A stretch of DNA of 64,000 bases, taken from contig CANSKO010000006.1 of NCBI GenBank assembly GCA_947647505.1, forward strand, positions 62,001-126,000. The letters are read 5' to 3'. The notes beneath the pieces are model-generated. The model ran no database searches, had not been told where the DNA came from, and saw only the letters and a program-made list of their open reading frames with translations. Origin of the DNA: an uncultured Roseburia sp. (GTDB lineage Bacteria; Bacillota; Clostridia; Lachnospirales; Lachnospiraceae). This document shows positions 57,057 through 64,000 of the stretch, piece by piece (the stretch's first letter is position 1; each line of letters opens with the position of its first letter). A program made the position numbers and the translations under genes.

Positions 57057-59199
57057 TAAAATTTCGAAACGACAGATGTTTCGGCTTCTGACTTATGATC
57101 TGCTTGGAATCGGAACGCTGCTTTTGCCTGCGGCGCTTGCCAGACATGCAGGAAAAAACGGAATGGCTGCGATTGGAATCGGGATTGTGGCCGGAGCGCT
57201 CTATTGTCTGTTTTCCGGATGGGTCATTTCCTTTATGAAAGAAGGGGAGACGTATCCGGACTTTCTGAAACGGCGCCTGGGCACGTTTTTTGGCACGGCC
57301 GCGCTTGTGTTTTATGTGTTGTATTACATTTGCCTGGGCGGATACAGCACGTATATTTTTGGACATCTGATGGTAACGGATCTTTTGAAGGAGCAGTCGT
57401 TTTACTGGATCGTGGGCGGGATTTTGCTGCTGGCGGCATATGGGATTTTTCAGGGGATTGAAGGCCGGGCGCGCATTTATGAAATTCTGTTCTGGTTTTT
57501 GATGGCTCCGCTTTTTATCATGCTGTTTCTGGCGGCAAAGGACATTGAGCTGCCGCGTCTGTTTCCACTTTATGCGGAACCGTTTTCTTCTGCGGCAGTG
57601 GGCGGCTATTTCTGTTTTGAGATGTTTTCTCTGGGCGGGTTTGCATTTTTTCTGGCTCCTTTTGCAAAGAAAAAGGATGCGGTGAGAGGCGCGCTTTTGG
57701 CGGCCGTCGTATTCAGCGGCCTTGTGCTTTTTGCGATCTATCTGATCTTACAGGGGATTTTTGGAACGGAAGCGATGCGCGCGCTGGAATATCCGGCTGT
57801 TTCTCTGATGAGCATGGTGCAGATACCGGGCGGATTTCTGGAACGGCAGGACGCGATTATGGTGGCCGTCTGGTTTTTTACGGTGTTTGCGCTGTTAAGC
57901 AGCAGCATGTTTTATGCCGCAGAAAGCTTAAAAGCATTTACAAAAGGGAAAAAAGAAAAGCTTTTTATTGTATTGTCCGCAGCGGCGTTCTTTGGGATTG
58001 CCGTATGCAGCTATCGGTCGGCTGATTTTACGAACTGGCTGCATGACGTGTTTTTGTTTGCAGCGACGCCTCTTGTGGTTTTGATTCCGCTGGTCGTTGG
58101 CGTATGCGCAAAGTTTGGCCGAACGGGAAAGCGGGCGGCGCGATGCGTGGCGCTGCTCTGCCTTTTTCTGACGCTGTCCGGCTGCAGCACGTCGGAGCTG
58201 GAAAATCGGAAATTTCCGCTTGCCATGGGCGTGGATGCGCGCGAGGGCGGTTGTCTGATCAGCTACAAATTTCAGGATTTGTCCGCCATTGCCGATCAGA
58301 ATGCCAGCGCGCCGGATGGGACGGATTTTTTTATCGAGGATAGAGATTTTTTTACCGGGATTTCCAAATACGCCAATGATACGAACAAATTGCTGGATTA
58401 TAACCATATGAAAGCGCTTGTGTTATCGGAGGATTTTTTTGAAGAGGAAGAAAGCCTGATCGGTTTTTTGCAGGTTTGCGGAAAGGAAAGCCTGATTGCC
58501 AGGAATACGCTGCTGTTTCTGGCGGAGGATGCTGCGGAAATCCTTGCGTTGGATGAAAATCTGGATACGGCGATTGGGAGCTATCTGGAAGAAATGATGG
58601 AAAGCAGGGAAGATTATCAGTTAAAGGATGCCGTAACGCTGGGGGATTTGTACAACGATCTGGCGAATCAGGAACAGCTGCTTCTGATTCCGGTTCTGGC
58701 AGAAGAAGGCGGACTTCCGATTATACGCAGCTATTATGCGCTTTCCTGCGGCGCTGCAAAAGGAGAAATTGGCGTGCAGGAGGCTGCGCTTTCCTATCTG
58801 AGCCAGAATAAGCTGCGCACGCTTTCGTTTTCTTTGGATGAGCAGAATGCAGTCCGAATCAATCGGATCAAAGCAAAGGGAAGGTTTGTCGGAGGGAAAA
58901 AGCCCGTCTATCGCAGCAGCATTCGCCTGGAAGCCGTTGTAGAAAAAGAGCTGGATACGGGAAGCGGCGCGGGGGAAGCGCTCAGGCGGCAGATCAAGAC
59001 GCTGTTTGAACGGCAGATGAAGCAGAGTGCGGAAAACCTCCTGACTGCGCCGGGAATTGATCTGACAAACAGTTATTATAAGCTCGGATTGTATGGAGGC
59101 GGCATGTATAAGACGTATCAGGACGATCCGGAAGGCTATCTTTCCGATTTGCAGCTTGAATTTGAGGCGGAAGTGATTTTGCTCAATGAGAGAGGATAA
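57040..59199 (+). CDS. GerAB-GerAC fusion: germination permease joined to Ger(x)C lipoprotein
   Basis: A 719-aa protein that combines two normally separate receptor subunits. Residues about 1-360 are a GerAB amino-acid-permease-type membrane domain with about ten helices. A basic loop (FGRTGKRAAR) and one more helix lead into the lipobox LTLSGCSTSEL with Cys382. From there on the sequence is a standard Ger(x)C protein (ENRKFPLAMGVDAREGG, ending YLSDLQLEFEAEVILLNERG). No stop or frameshift separates them. Lipobox and positive residues remain as in a free GerAC signal peptide. ATG 57040 is six bases after AAGGAAGG; 57034 is possible. Confidence 0.88.
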   Translation: MFSKNNKISKRQMFRLLTYDLLGIGTLLLPAALARHAGKNGMAAIGIGIVAGALYCLFSGWVISFMKEGETYPDFLKRRLGTFFGTAALVFYVLYYICLGGYSTYIFGHLMVTDLLKEQSFYWIVGGILLLAAYGIFQGIEGRARIYEILFWFLMAPLFIMLFLAAKDIELPRLFPLYAEPFSSAAVGGYFCFEMFSLGGFAFFLAPFAKKKDAVRGALLAAVVFSGLVLFAIYLILQGIFGTEAMRALEYPAVSLMSMVQIPGGFLERQDAIMVAVWFFTVFALLSSSMFYAAESLKAFTKGKKEKLFIVLSAAAFFGIAVCSYRSADFTNWLHDVFLFAATPLVVLIPLVVGVCAKFGRTGKRAARCVALLCLFLTLSGCSTSELENRKFPLAMGVDAREGGCLISYKFQDLSAIADQNASAPDGTDFFIEDRDFFTGISKYANDTNKLLDYNHMKALVLSEDFFEEEESLIGFLQVCGKESLIARNTLLFLAEDAAEILALDENLDTAIGSYLEEMMESREDYQLKDAVTLGDLYNDLANQEQLLLIPVLAEEGGLPIIRSYYALSCGAAKGEIGVQEAALSYLSQNKLRTLSFSLDEQNAVRINRIKAKGRFVGGKKPVYRSSIRLEAVVEKELDTGSGAGEALRRQIKTLFERQMKQSAENLLTAPGIDLTNSYYKLGLYGGGMYKTYQDDPEGYLSDLQLEFEAEVILLNERG

Positions 59200-59210
59200 T
59201 AAAATTTTTT

Positions 59211-59240
59211 GTATAAACATCCAGATTCTGGGAATTCTGT
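59211..59240 (+). promoter_or_regulatory. Possible sigma-F promoter of spoIIR
   Basis: GTATA (59211-59215) is a perfect forespore -35; 15 bases on, GGAATTCTGT (59231-59240) matches the GGnr part of the sigma-F -10 but not its A-rich half. SpoIIR is a sigma-F gene in Bacillus, which supports the reading. Confidence 0.4.
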
Positions 59241-59281
59241 TTTTAGAAAGATTTTTGAATGGAACGGAATGGAGGATGGAA

Positions 59282-59902
59282 ATGAAAAAATTAATTCGGA
59301 TGGGGGCTGCCTTCCTGCTCTTTTGCCTGCTGCTTGGGGGCGCATATCAATATCGAAGCGGCAGGATGCAGGAGGATGTGGCAGAGAAAATACTTCGCTT
59401 TCACGTTATTGCAAATAGCAATGCGAAGGAGGATCAGGCGTTAAAATTAAAAGTGCGGGATGAAATTGGCGCATATCTGGGGACGCTTGTTGCAAAGGCA
59501 GAGGATTTGCAGGCATGCGAGGCGATTGTGGAAGAAAATCTGGAGCGGATTACGGCCTGCGCGGGAAAGACAATTGCAAAAGAAGGCTATGCCTATCCGG
59601 TTCAGGCAGCCATAAGGGATGTGGACTTTCCGGAAAAGACATACGGCAGCTATACGTTTCCGAAGGGGAGATATCGTGCGCTGAAGGTTGTAATCGGAGA
59701 CGGTGCGGGAGAAAACTGGTGGTGCGTCATGTATCCGAATCTCTGCTTTGCGGGCAGTGTGTACGAGGCGCCGGATGAGACGGCAAAGGAGGCGCTTCGG
59801 GCAACGCTGTCGGAAGAGACGTACGAGGAGATGGTGGCGGAAGGAAATCTGCATGTAAAATTCAAATATCTGGAAAAGCTGCTTTCTTTGTTTGGAGAAT
59901 GA
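59282..59902 (+). CDS. spoIIR: Stage II sporulation protein R (SpoIIR)
   Basis: A 206-aa secreted signal protein that, from the forespore, triggers SpoIIGA to process pro-sigma-E in the mother cell (established knowledge). It has a signal peptide/anchor (about 5-24) and the family blocks ILRFHVIANSNAKEDQALK, LKVRD, and WWCVMYPNLCF. ATG 59282 is six bases after GGAGG; ATG 59276 overlaps less well. It follows the receptor gene closely but may also have its own promoter. Confidence 0.93.
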   Translation: MKKLIRMGAAFLLFCLLLGGAYQYRSGRMQEDVAEKILRFHVIANSNAKEDQALKLKVRDEIGAYLGTLVAKAEDLQACEAIVEENLERITACAGKTIAKEGYAYPVQAAIRDVDFPEKTYGSYTFPKGRYRALKVVIGDGAGENWWCVMYPNLCFAGSVYEAPDETAKEALRATLSEETYEEMVAEGNLHVKFKYLEKLLSLFGE

Positions 59903-59908
59903 AAATGG

Positions 59909-59936
59909 CGGAATCGCATAGCGGTTCCGTTTTTTT
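59909..59936 (+). terminator. Terminator of spoIIR
   Basis: A 9-bp stem CGGAATCGC/GCGGTTCCG (59909-59917, 59921-59929, one G-T pair) is followed by seven T residues. Confidence 0.9.
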
Positions 59937-60028
59937 GTGCAATTTATGTATCTATTTTTTCTTTATTTAAAAATATTGTCGATTAATGGCGGATAATATG
60001 TATTTTATAATCTATTTTTTTAAAAATA

Positions 60029-60057
60029 TTGACTTAATATATAGAGTTTTGTAAAAT
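60029..60057 (+). promoter_or_regulatory. Promoter of the DUF2589-like cassette
   Basis: TTGACT (60029-60034), 17 bp, TAAAAT (60052-60057), in an AT-rich 200-base stretch. A 13-base block TTTAAAAATATTG occurs here and again about 50 bases upstream, which might be a regulator site. The leader is about 88 bases. Confidence 0.72.
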
Positions 60058-60151
60058 TTTAACAGAGCGTGTCGGAAAGATGCATTCTGAAATGGAACTG
60101 GCGCACGATGCGCTCTGAAAGGAAATTGATGTCAGGGAAAGGAGTTTGTGT

Positions 60152-60583
60152 ATGGGCGTTGCGCTTTCAGATTTAATCGAACAGATTGGCCTGTCGGTAC
60201 AAAAAGCAAATGCTTCGATGGAACAGATGGCGGTTGCGGCGTATCTGGGGCAGGGATATGAAAATGAGAGGAACGGAGACGACGGGGAAGAAGAATTTGT
60301 TCCGGTTCGTTTTGCAATCCGCGTGCCAGACGCCGCCGGGGAGAAAACGATTCAGGCGCCGGTTACGGCGCTGATGCACCATACGTCGTTAAAACTGGAA
60401 CAGGTAGACGTAAAGCTGCGGTTTCTGATCGAGGAAAGCAAGGAAGATGCCGTTATGGTATCCTTAAAATCTCCGGAAGATGCAGCGTATTCCGTTCTGA
60501 GCGAGCTGTCCCTGCAGTTTAAGAGCGCGCCGCCTGCAGAAGGGATGGCGCGGGTCGATTATCATCATGTACAGGCATTGTAA
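60152..60583 (+). CDS. Small beta-rich protein, first gene of a DUF2589-like cassette
   Basis: A 143-aa soluble protein without signal peptide. The N-terminal 35 residues are helical (LSDLIEQIGLSVQKANASME). The rest looks beta-rich, with APVTALMHHTSLKLEQVDVK, which parallels the SAPLLSLVPVPAFTMDELVV block of the next protein. So the two may be diverged members of one family. ATG 60152 is eight bases after AAGGAG. Function unknown. It has no membrane part or catalytic motif. Confidence 0.7.
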   Translation: MGVALSDLIEQIGLSVQKANASMEQMAVAAYLGQGYENERNGDDGEEEFVPVRFAIRVPDAAGEKTIQAPVTALMHHTSLKLEQVDVKLRFLIEESKEDAVMVSLKSPEDAAYSVLSELSLQFKSAPPAEGMARVDYHHVQAL

Positions 60584-60598
60584 AAAAGGAGGATTGTC

Positions 60599-61231
60599 AT
60601 GGCGGAAATGAATGAAAGGAAAGAAATCATTGCGGCAGAACCGGAAGGGAAGGAAAATGGGAAGGGAGAAGGCTCCGGAGGCGCAGCAAATCAGTTTGTC
60701 GGACTGCCGATCGAGTCTTTGATCTGTGCGCCGATTCTGGCGGCGGCAAAAGGACAACAGGAGCTGACGGCAGTTTATATCGACGGCGTGAAGAAGCTGG
60801 CGTATGCGAATGGAGAGAAAGGGGCGGCAAATACGCTGGAGCTTGAATATTCCAGGCCTTACATAAAGGAAGATAAGACAATGGACAGTCAGAAATGTAA
60901 ATTGAGCGCGCCGCTGCTTTCTTTGGTTCCGGTGCCCGCGTTTACGATGGACGAGCTGGTGGTAGATTTTAATATGGAAGTGAAAAGCCAGGAGATGCAG
61001 AACGATAAGACGCAGACGGACGTTTCAACCAATGTGAAATACAATTCCTGGTTCGGACTGAGCGCTTCGATCAGCGGAAACGTTTCTTCTTCCAGCGAGC
61101 GCAAAAGGCAGACGGATTGCAGCGCAACGTATTCGATTCATGCGCGCGCCGTGCAGCAGCCGCCATCGGAGGGCATGGCAAAGCTGACCGCGCTGTTTGC
61201 ACAGGCGATGGAGCCGATACCGACGAAATAA
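60599..61231 (+). CDS. DUF2589-like protein
   Basis: A 210-aa soluble protein. After a charged Glu/Gly-rich start (1-30), FVGLPIESLICAPILAAAKG and LSAPLLSLVPVPAFTMDE with DFNMEVKSQE match my recollection of DUF2589. A flexible Ser/Asn-rich segment (about 140-170) precedes the final strand ATYSIHARAVQQP. The family has no settled function known to me. It starts 15 bases after the previous gene with AGGAGG and is followed by a Cys-motif protein 19 bases later. Confidence 0.72.
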   Translation: MAEMNERKEIIAAEPEGKENGKGEGSGGAANQFVGLPIESLICAPILAAAKGQQELTAVYIDGVKKLAYANGEKGAANTLELEYSRPYIKEDKTMDSQKCKLSAPLLSLVPVPAFTMDELVVDFNMEVKSQEMQNDKTQTDVSTNVKYNSWFGLSASISGNVSSSSERKRQTDCSATYSIHARAVQQPPSEGMAKLTALFAQAMEPIPTK

Positions 61232-61250
61232 AAGGGACGGGAGGGATTGT

Positions 61251-61901
61251 ATGTCGCTGTATGCAGGCGTCTGCGATATAAAAGCGGGCGTACAATTTGT
61301 AAATGTAATAGATTCTGCGCATGATCCGAATGTAAGGGAGTTCGATGTGGGAGGCATTGGAAACGGGCCGATTGGCTGGCTGGGACTCTGGAAAAGAATG
61401 GCCGGAGGCGGAAGAGATGTGAACTGTATCGCGTGCAATAGTTCCAAAGCGACAGTAGGCGGCCATATTGTGCTCAGGGGTTCCGACGGCAGCGGGCCAG
61501 ATCGTTACGCGCAGAATCTGGAGGATTCCAACAGGGTCTTTATCGCGCCAATCTGTTATGCATGCAATGCGTCGGATTTTACAGACGGCAGGGAGCGCAT
61601 TTTTCGGGCAAAATACGATAGCAGGCTTGTGCATTTGTGCGCGTTTATGAAGGATTCTCTGCCTCCCTATGACTGTTCGAGCGCATTTTGGGAAATGGAA
61701 GACGATGCATATCAGGAATGGGAGGCAGAGCGTTATCGCGCCTATGAGGAAGAACGGCAGAGAAAGAAAGCGGAGCAATCAAAGCTGGATGCAGAGGACG
61801 CCATTATTTTGAGCGCTTCCGCACCTTCCATACCTGCTTTTCGTGCGGGTTCTTCCCGTATTTCCAGACCCGTTCACTGTTCGTGCTGCTCCGGACACTA
61901 G
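61251..61901 (+). CDS. Treble-clef (HNH-like) cysteine protein of the DUF2589 cassette
   Basis: A 216-aa protein. CIACNSSKATVGGHIVLRG followed by FIAPICYACNASD gives a CxxC - GGH - CxxCN pattern typical of treble-clef or HNH-like zinc proteins. A Glu/Arg coiled coil (about 150-185) and a Ser-rich tail ending PVHCSCCSGH (three more Cys) follow. The usual HNH catalytic residues are not all evident, so nuclease activity is unproved. ATG 61251 follows GGGAGGG. It closes the three-gene cassette; I found no terminator before the next promoter. Confidence 0.7.
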   Translation: MSLYAGVCDIKAGVQFVNVIDSAHDPNVREFDVGGIGNGPIGWLGLWKRMAGGGRDVNCIACNSSKATVGGHIVLRGSDGSGPDRYAQNLEDSNRVFIAPICYACNASDFTDGRERIFRAKYDSRLVHLCAFMKDSLPPYDCSSAFWEMEDDAYQEWEAERYRAYEEERQRKKAEQSKLDAEDAIILSASAPSIPAFRAGSSRISRPVHCSCCSGH

Positions 61902-61921
61902 CAAGGAATGCAAAGACAGGC

Positions 61922-61951
61922 TTGTATTTCAAAGCGCATCTGATGTATAAT
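61922..61951 (+). promoter_or_regulatory. Promoter of the Na/Pi cotransporter gene
   Basis: TTGTAT (61922-61927), 18 bp, perfect TATAAT (61946-61951). The leader is about 65 bases. No Pho box was recognised. Confidence 0.7.
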
Positions 61952-62022
61952 AAAATCAATGTGCAAATCGAAGGCAAGTGTTCGGAAGCTTCGTATCGAA
62001 TACGACAGATGAGGGTTATGAA

Positions 62023-63822
62023 ATGGGAGTTACAATGGTTTTATTGCTGCTAAGCGGCGTTTCGCTGTTTTTATTCGGCATGTCTTTGATGGGAGACGGG
62101 CTGAAAAAGGTGGCGGGAAACAAGCTGGAGCTGATTTTGTACCGGCTGACGAATACGCCGTTAAAGGGCGTGCTGCTGGGCGCTGTGGTGACGGCGATTA
62201 TTCAGTCGTCTTCCGCAACGACGGTTATGGTGGTCGGCTTTGTCAATTCCGGCATGATGAAGGTGTCGCAGGCGATTGGCATTATTATGGGGGCCAATAT
62301 CGGCACGAGCATTACGGGATGGGTATTGTGCCTTTCCTATGTGGAAGGCTCCGGGGGCATTGCGCAGCTTCTTTCGACGGCTACGATTTCTGCGATTGTC
62401 GCGATTATCGGCACTATTTTTCGTATGGTCGTCCGCAAAGAGCCCTATCGCAGCATTGGAGACATTATGCTGGGCTTTTCGATTCTGATGGTAGGCATGC
62501 AGACGATGAGCGGTGCCGTTGCGCCTTTGAAGGAGAGTGAGCGTTTTATCCGGGCGCTGACGATGTTTTCCAATCCCGTTGCCGGAATTATTGCCGGCGT
62601 TTTGCTGACAGCTGTTTTGCAGAGCGCGTCGGCGTCCGTTGGCATTTTGCAGGCGCTTTCCGTTACGGGGACGATCAGCTTTGCCACGGCGCTGCCGATT
62701 ACGATGGGGATTGGCGTGGGCGCGTCCTGTCCGGTGATGCTTTCTTCTATAGGCACCAACAAAAATGGAAAGCGGACCGCGCTTGTGTATCTGCTTTTGG
62801 ATTCGTTTGGCATGGCGTTCTGGTCGCTTATCTTTTATACGGTGCATGCGTTTGTGCAGTTTCCGTTTATGGAGATGATGATGGGCCCGATACAGGTCGC
62901 GCTGTTAAATACGGTGTTTCGCACGGTCAATATATCCATTCTTCTGCCTTTTCATAAATGGATTGAACGGCTGGTATTCTGGATGGTGCGGGATATGGAA
63001 GCGGAAGAAGAAAAGGATAAAGAAGAGCGGGCGGATTTTGAGCTTTTGGAGGAGCGCTTTCTCTCCTATCCGGCCATTGCGATTAACCAGAGCCACAGGG
63101 CAATGAACGGCATGGCGAAAAAAGCGAGGAAAAACATTCTGCGCGCGTTTTTGCTGCTGGAGAATTATTCCAGGGAGAAATATCAGAAGATTCAGGAAAA
63201 AGAGATTTTAATCGATACATACGAGGACAAGCTTGGGACATATCTGATGCAGATGACCGGCAAGGAAATGACGGTTGGCCAGAATAAGCAGCTGTCCAAA
63301 TTTCTGCATACGATCGGCGATTTTGAGCGTCTGGGAGATCATGCGGTCAACATTTCCTGCGTAGCGGAAGAATTATATGAAAAGAAGCTTTCTTTTTCTG
63401 AGGAAGCGCAGTCGGAGATGAATATTTTACAGAGGGCCGTTCAGGAAATCGTGGATCTGACAGTCAGCGCATTTTGCGAAGACAATCTGGAGACGGCGGT
63501 AAAGGTAGAGCCTCTGCGCGAGCGGATTGGCGTTTTGTGCGATGAATTGAAGCTGCATCATATTGCGAGACTGCGTTTTGGAGCCTGTAGGCTGAAGCAG
63601 AGCTTTGCGTTTAACGATCTTTTGAACAATCTGGAGCGGATTGCGGCGCATTGTTCCAATATTGCGGTGGCCATGATTGAGCTGGAGGCGGAGGAATTTG
63701 ACACGCATGAATATCTGCGGAGCGTCAAAGGGCTGAAAAACGCAAATTATTCCAGGCAGCTGGAACTGTATGAAAAGAAATATGATATTAAACGGAACAA
63801 AAAGGGGAAAAAGAAGTCGTAG
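62023..63822 (+). CDS. Na/Pi cotransporter with C-terminal PhoU-like domain
   Basis: A 599-aa membrane protein of the NptA/PNaS family that brings in phosphate with sodium. Two inverted repeats each hold the QSSSATT or QSASASV signature (about 60-70 and 200-210), with GANIGTS after the first. About eight helices end near 330. The remaining helical part (about 370-599, with FLHTIGDFERLGDHAVNIS) is PhoU-like and may gate or sense phosphate. ATG 62023 is seven bases after GAGGG; a GTG upstream at 61978 would add an unlikely tail. Confidence 0.9.
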   Translation: MGVTMVLLLLSGVSLFLFGMSLMGDGLKKVAGNKLELILYRLTNTPLKGVLLGAVVTAIIQSSSATTVMVVGFVNSGMMKVSQAIGIIMGANIGTSITGWVLCLSYVEGSGGIAQLLSTATISAIVAIIGTIFRMVVRKEPYRSIGDIMLGFSILMVGMQTMSGAVAPLKESERFIRALTMFSNPVAGIIAGVLLTAVLQSASASVGILQALSVTGTISFATALPITMGIGVGASCPVMLSSIGTNKNGKRTALVYLLLDSFGMAFWSLIFYTVHAFVQFPFMEMMMGPIQVALLNTVFRTVNISILLPFHKWIERLVFWMVRDMEAEEEKDKEERADFELLEERFLSYPAIAINQSHRAMNGMAKKARKNILRAFLLLENYSREKYQKIQEKEILIDTYEDKLGTYLMQMTGKEMTVGQNKQLSKFLHTIGDFERLGDHAVNISCVAEELYEKKLSFSEEAQSEMNILQRAVQEIVDLTVSAFCEDNLETAVKVEPLRERIGVLCDELKLHHIARLRFGACRLKQSFAFNDLLNNLERIAAHCSNIAVAMIELEAEEFDTHEYLRSVKGLKNANYSRQLELYEKKYDIKRNKKGKKKS

Positions 63823-63896
63823 CGGATTGTTATACATTTTTTAGAAATTTTATGTTTCTTTCATTTTAAGGACAAACTTTGTTCAAATTTCTTTGC

Positions 63897-63983
63897 TATA
63901 GTAATCCTATCACAGATGTGATACAAACTTTTTCATAAACTCTCCCCTTTAGGGCCGCCAGGAGACTGGCGGCTTTATTTTTT
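63897..63983 (+). ncRNA. Possible small RNA or leader with terminator
   Basis: An extended -10 TGCTATAGT (63894-63902) is followed by a small hairpin (ATCACAGATGTGAT), unpaired C-rich sequence CTCTCCCC, and a strong terminator: 8-bp GCCGCCAG/CTGGCGGC (63954-63961, 63966-63973) with TTTATTTTTT. The distance of about 130 bases from the transporter stop argues against a simple 3' end. It may be an sRNA of about 75 nt or an attenuator for a gene to the right; no protein is encoded. Confidence 0.4.
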
Positions 63984-64000
63984 GCAGAAATAACATGGAG

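Noticed and set aside
1-64000. CRISPR array, prophage, transposase or plasmid origin
   Set aside because: No regularly spaced repeats, cas, phage structural, transposase or replication-initiator genes were found.

Overview
The window reads as chromosome from a spore-forming, host-associated clostridium, most likely a Lachnospiraceae (inference). The support is the spore genes spoVT, spoIIR and GerA-type germination genes, the block dgt - dnaG - rpoD - trmK - nif3, a type A RNase P RNA, an FMN riboswitch in front of ribDEBAH, and several very large secreted proteins built from CBM-like, FIVAR and LRR_5 modules as in gut commensals. No phage, plasmid, IS element or CRISPR array was seen.

Layout. 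1-3.9 kb: FMN-riboswitch-controlled riboflavin operon. 3.9-10.1 kb: secreted clan GH-A glycosidase, then a nucleotidyltransferase, a NahK-like sugar kinase and a histidine phosphatase. 10.1-10.8 kb: spoVT. 11-16.4 kb: MacB-type ABC exporter operon with two different membrane-fusion adaptors. 16.5-17.8 kb: divergent tRNA-Leu pair, one with the unusual anticodon AAG, then an AT-rich patch with a small membrane protein and a dead XRE regulator. 17.8-27.3 kb: DUF3795 protein, a chemotaxis-type receptor, dgt-like, dnaG, rpoD, trmK, nif3, nucleoside kinase, rnpB. 27.3-32.2 kb: three-gene zinc-ribbon/DUF5685/DnaJ operon and a GlgX-type debranching enzyme with a repeated acidic N-terminus. 32.2-36.2 kb (minus strand): NitT/TauT-type importer and pyrBI. 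36.3-46.4 kb: GH89 alpha-N-acetylglucosaminidase, transglutaminase-like surface protein and an rRNA methyltransferase in one operon. 46.5-53.7 kb: asnA (minus), a 1702-residue surface protein, a small alarmone synthetase. 53.7-59.9 kb: a small protein behind a sigma-28-like -10 box, ispE, GerA subunit A, a GerAB-GerAC fusion, spoIIR. 60-64 kb: an unfamiliar three-gene cassette (two DUF2589-like proteins and a treble-clef Cys protein) and a Na/Pi cotransporter.

How it fits together. The secreted GH89 enzyme, the CBM-like surface protein and the cytosolic NahK-like kinase with its nucleotidyltransferase suggest capture of mucin or glycosaminoglycan GlcNAc and its activation inside the cell (inference). 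The spore genes carry recognisable forespore-type promoters. The most unusual items are the GerAB-GerAC fusion with an internal lipobox, the DUF2589/treble-clef cassette, the two-adaptor exporter, the tRNA-Leu(AAG), and a forespore promoter laid over the ispE terminator.
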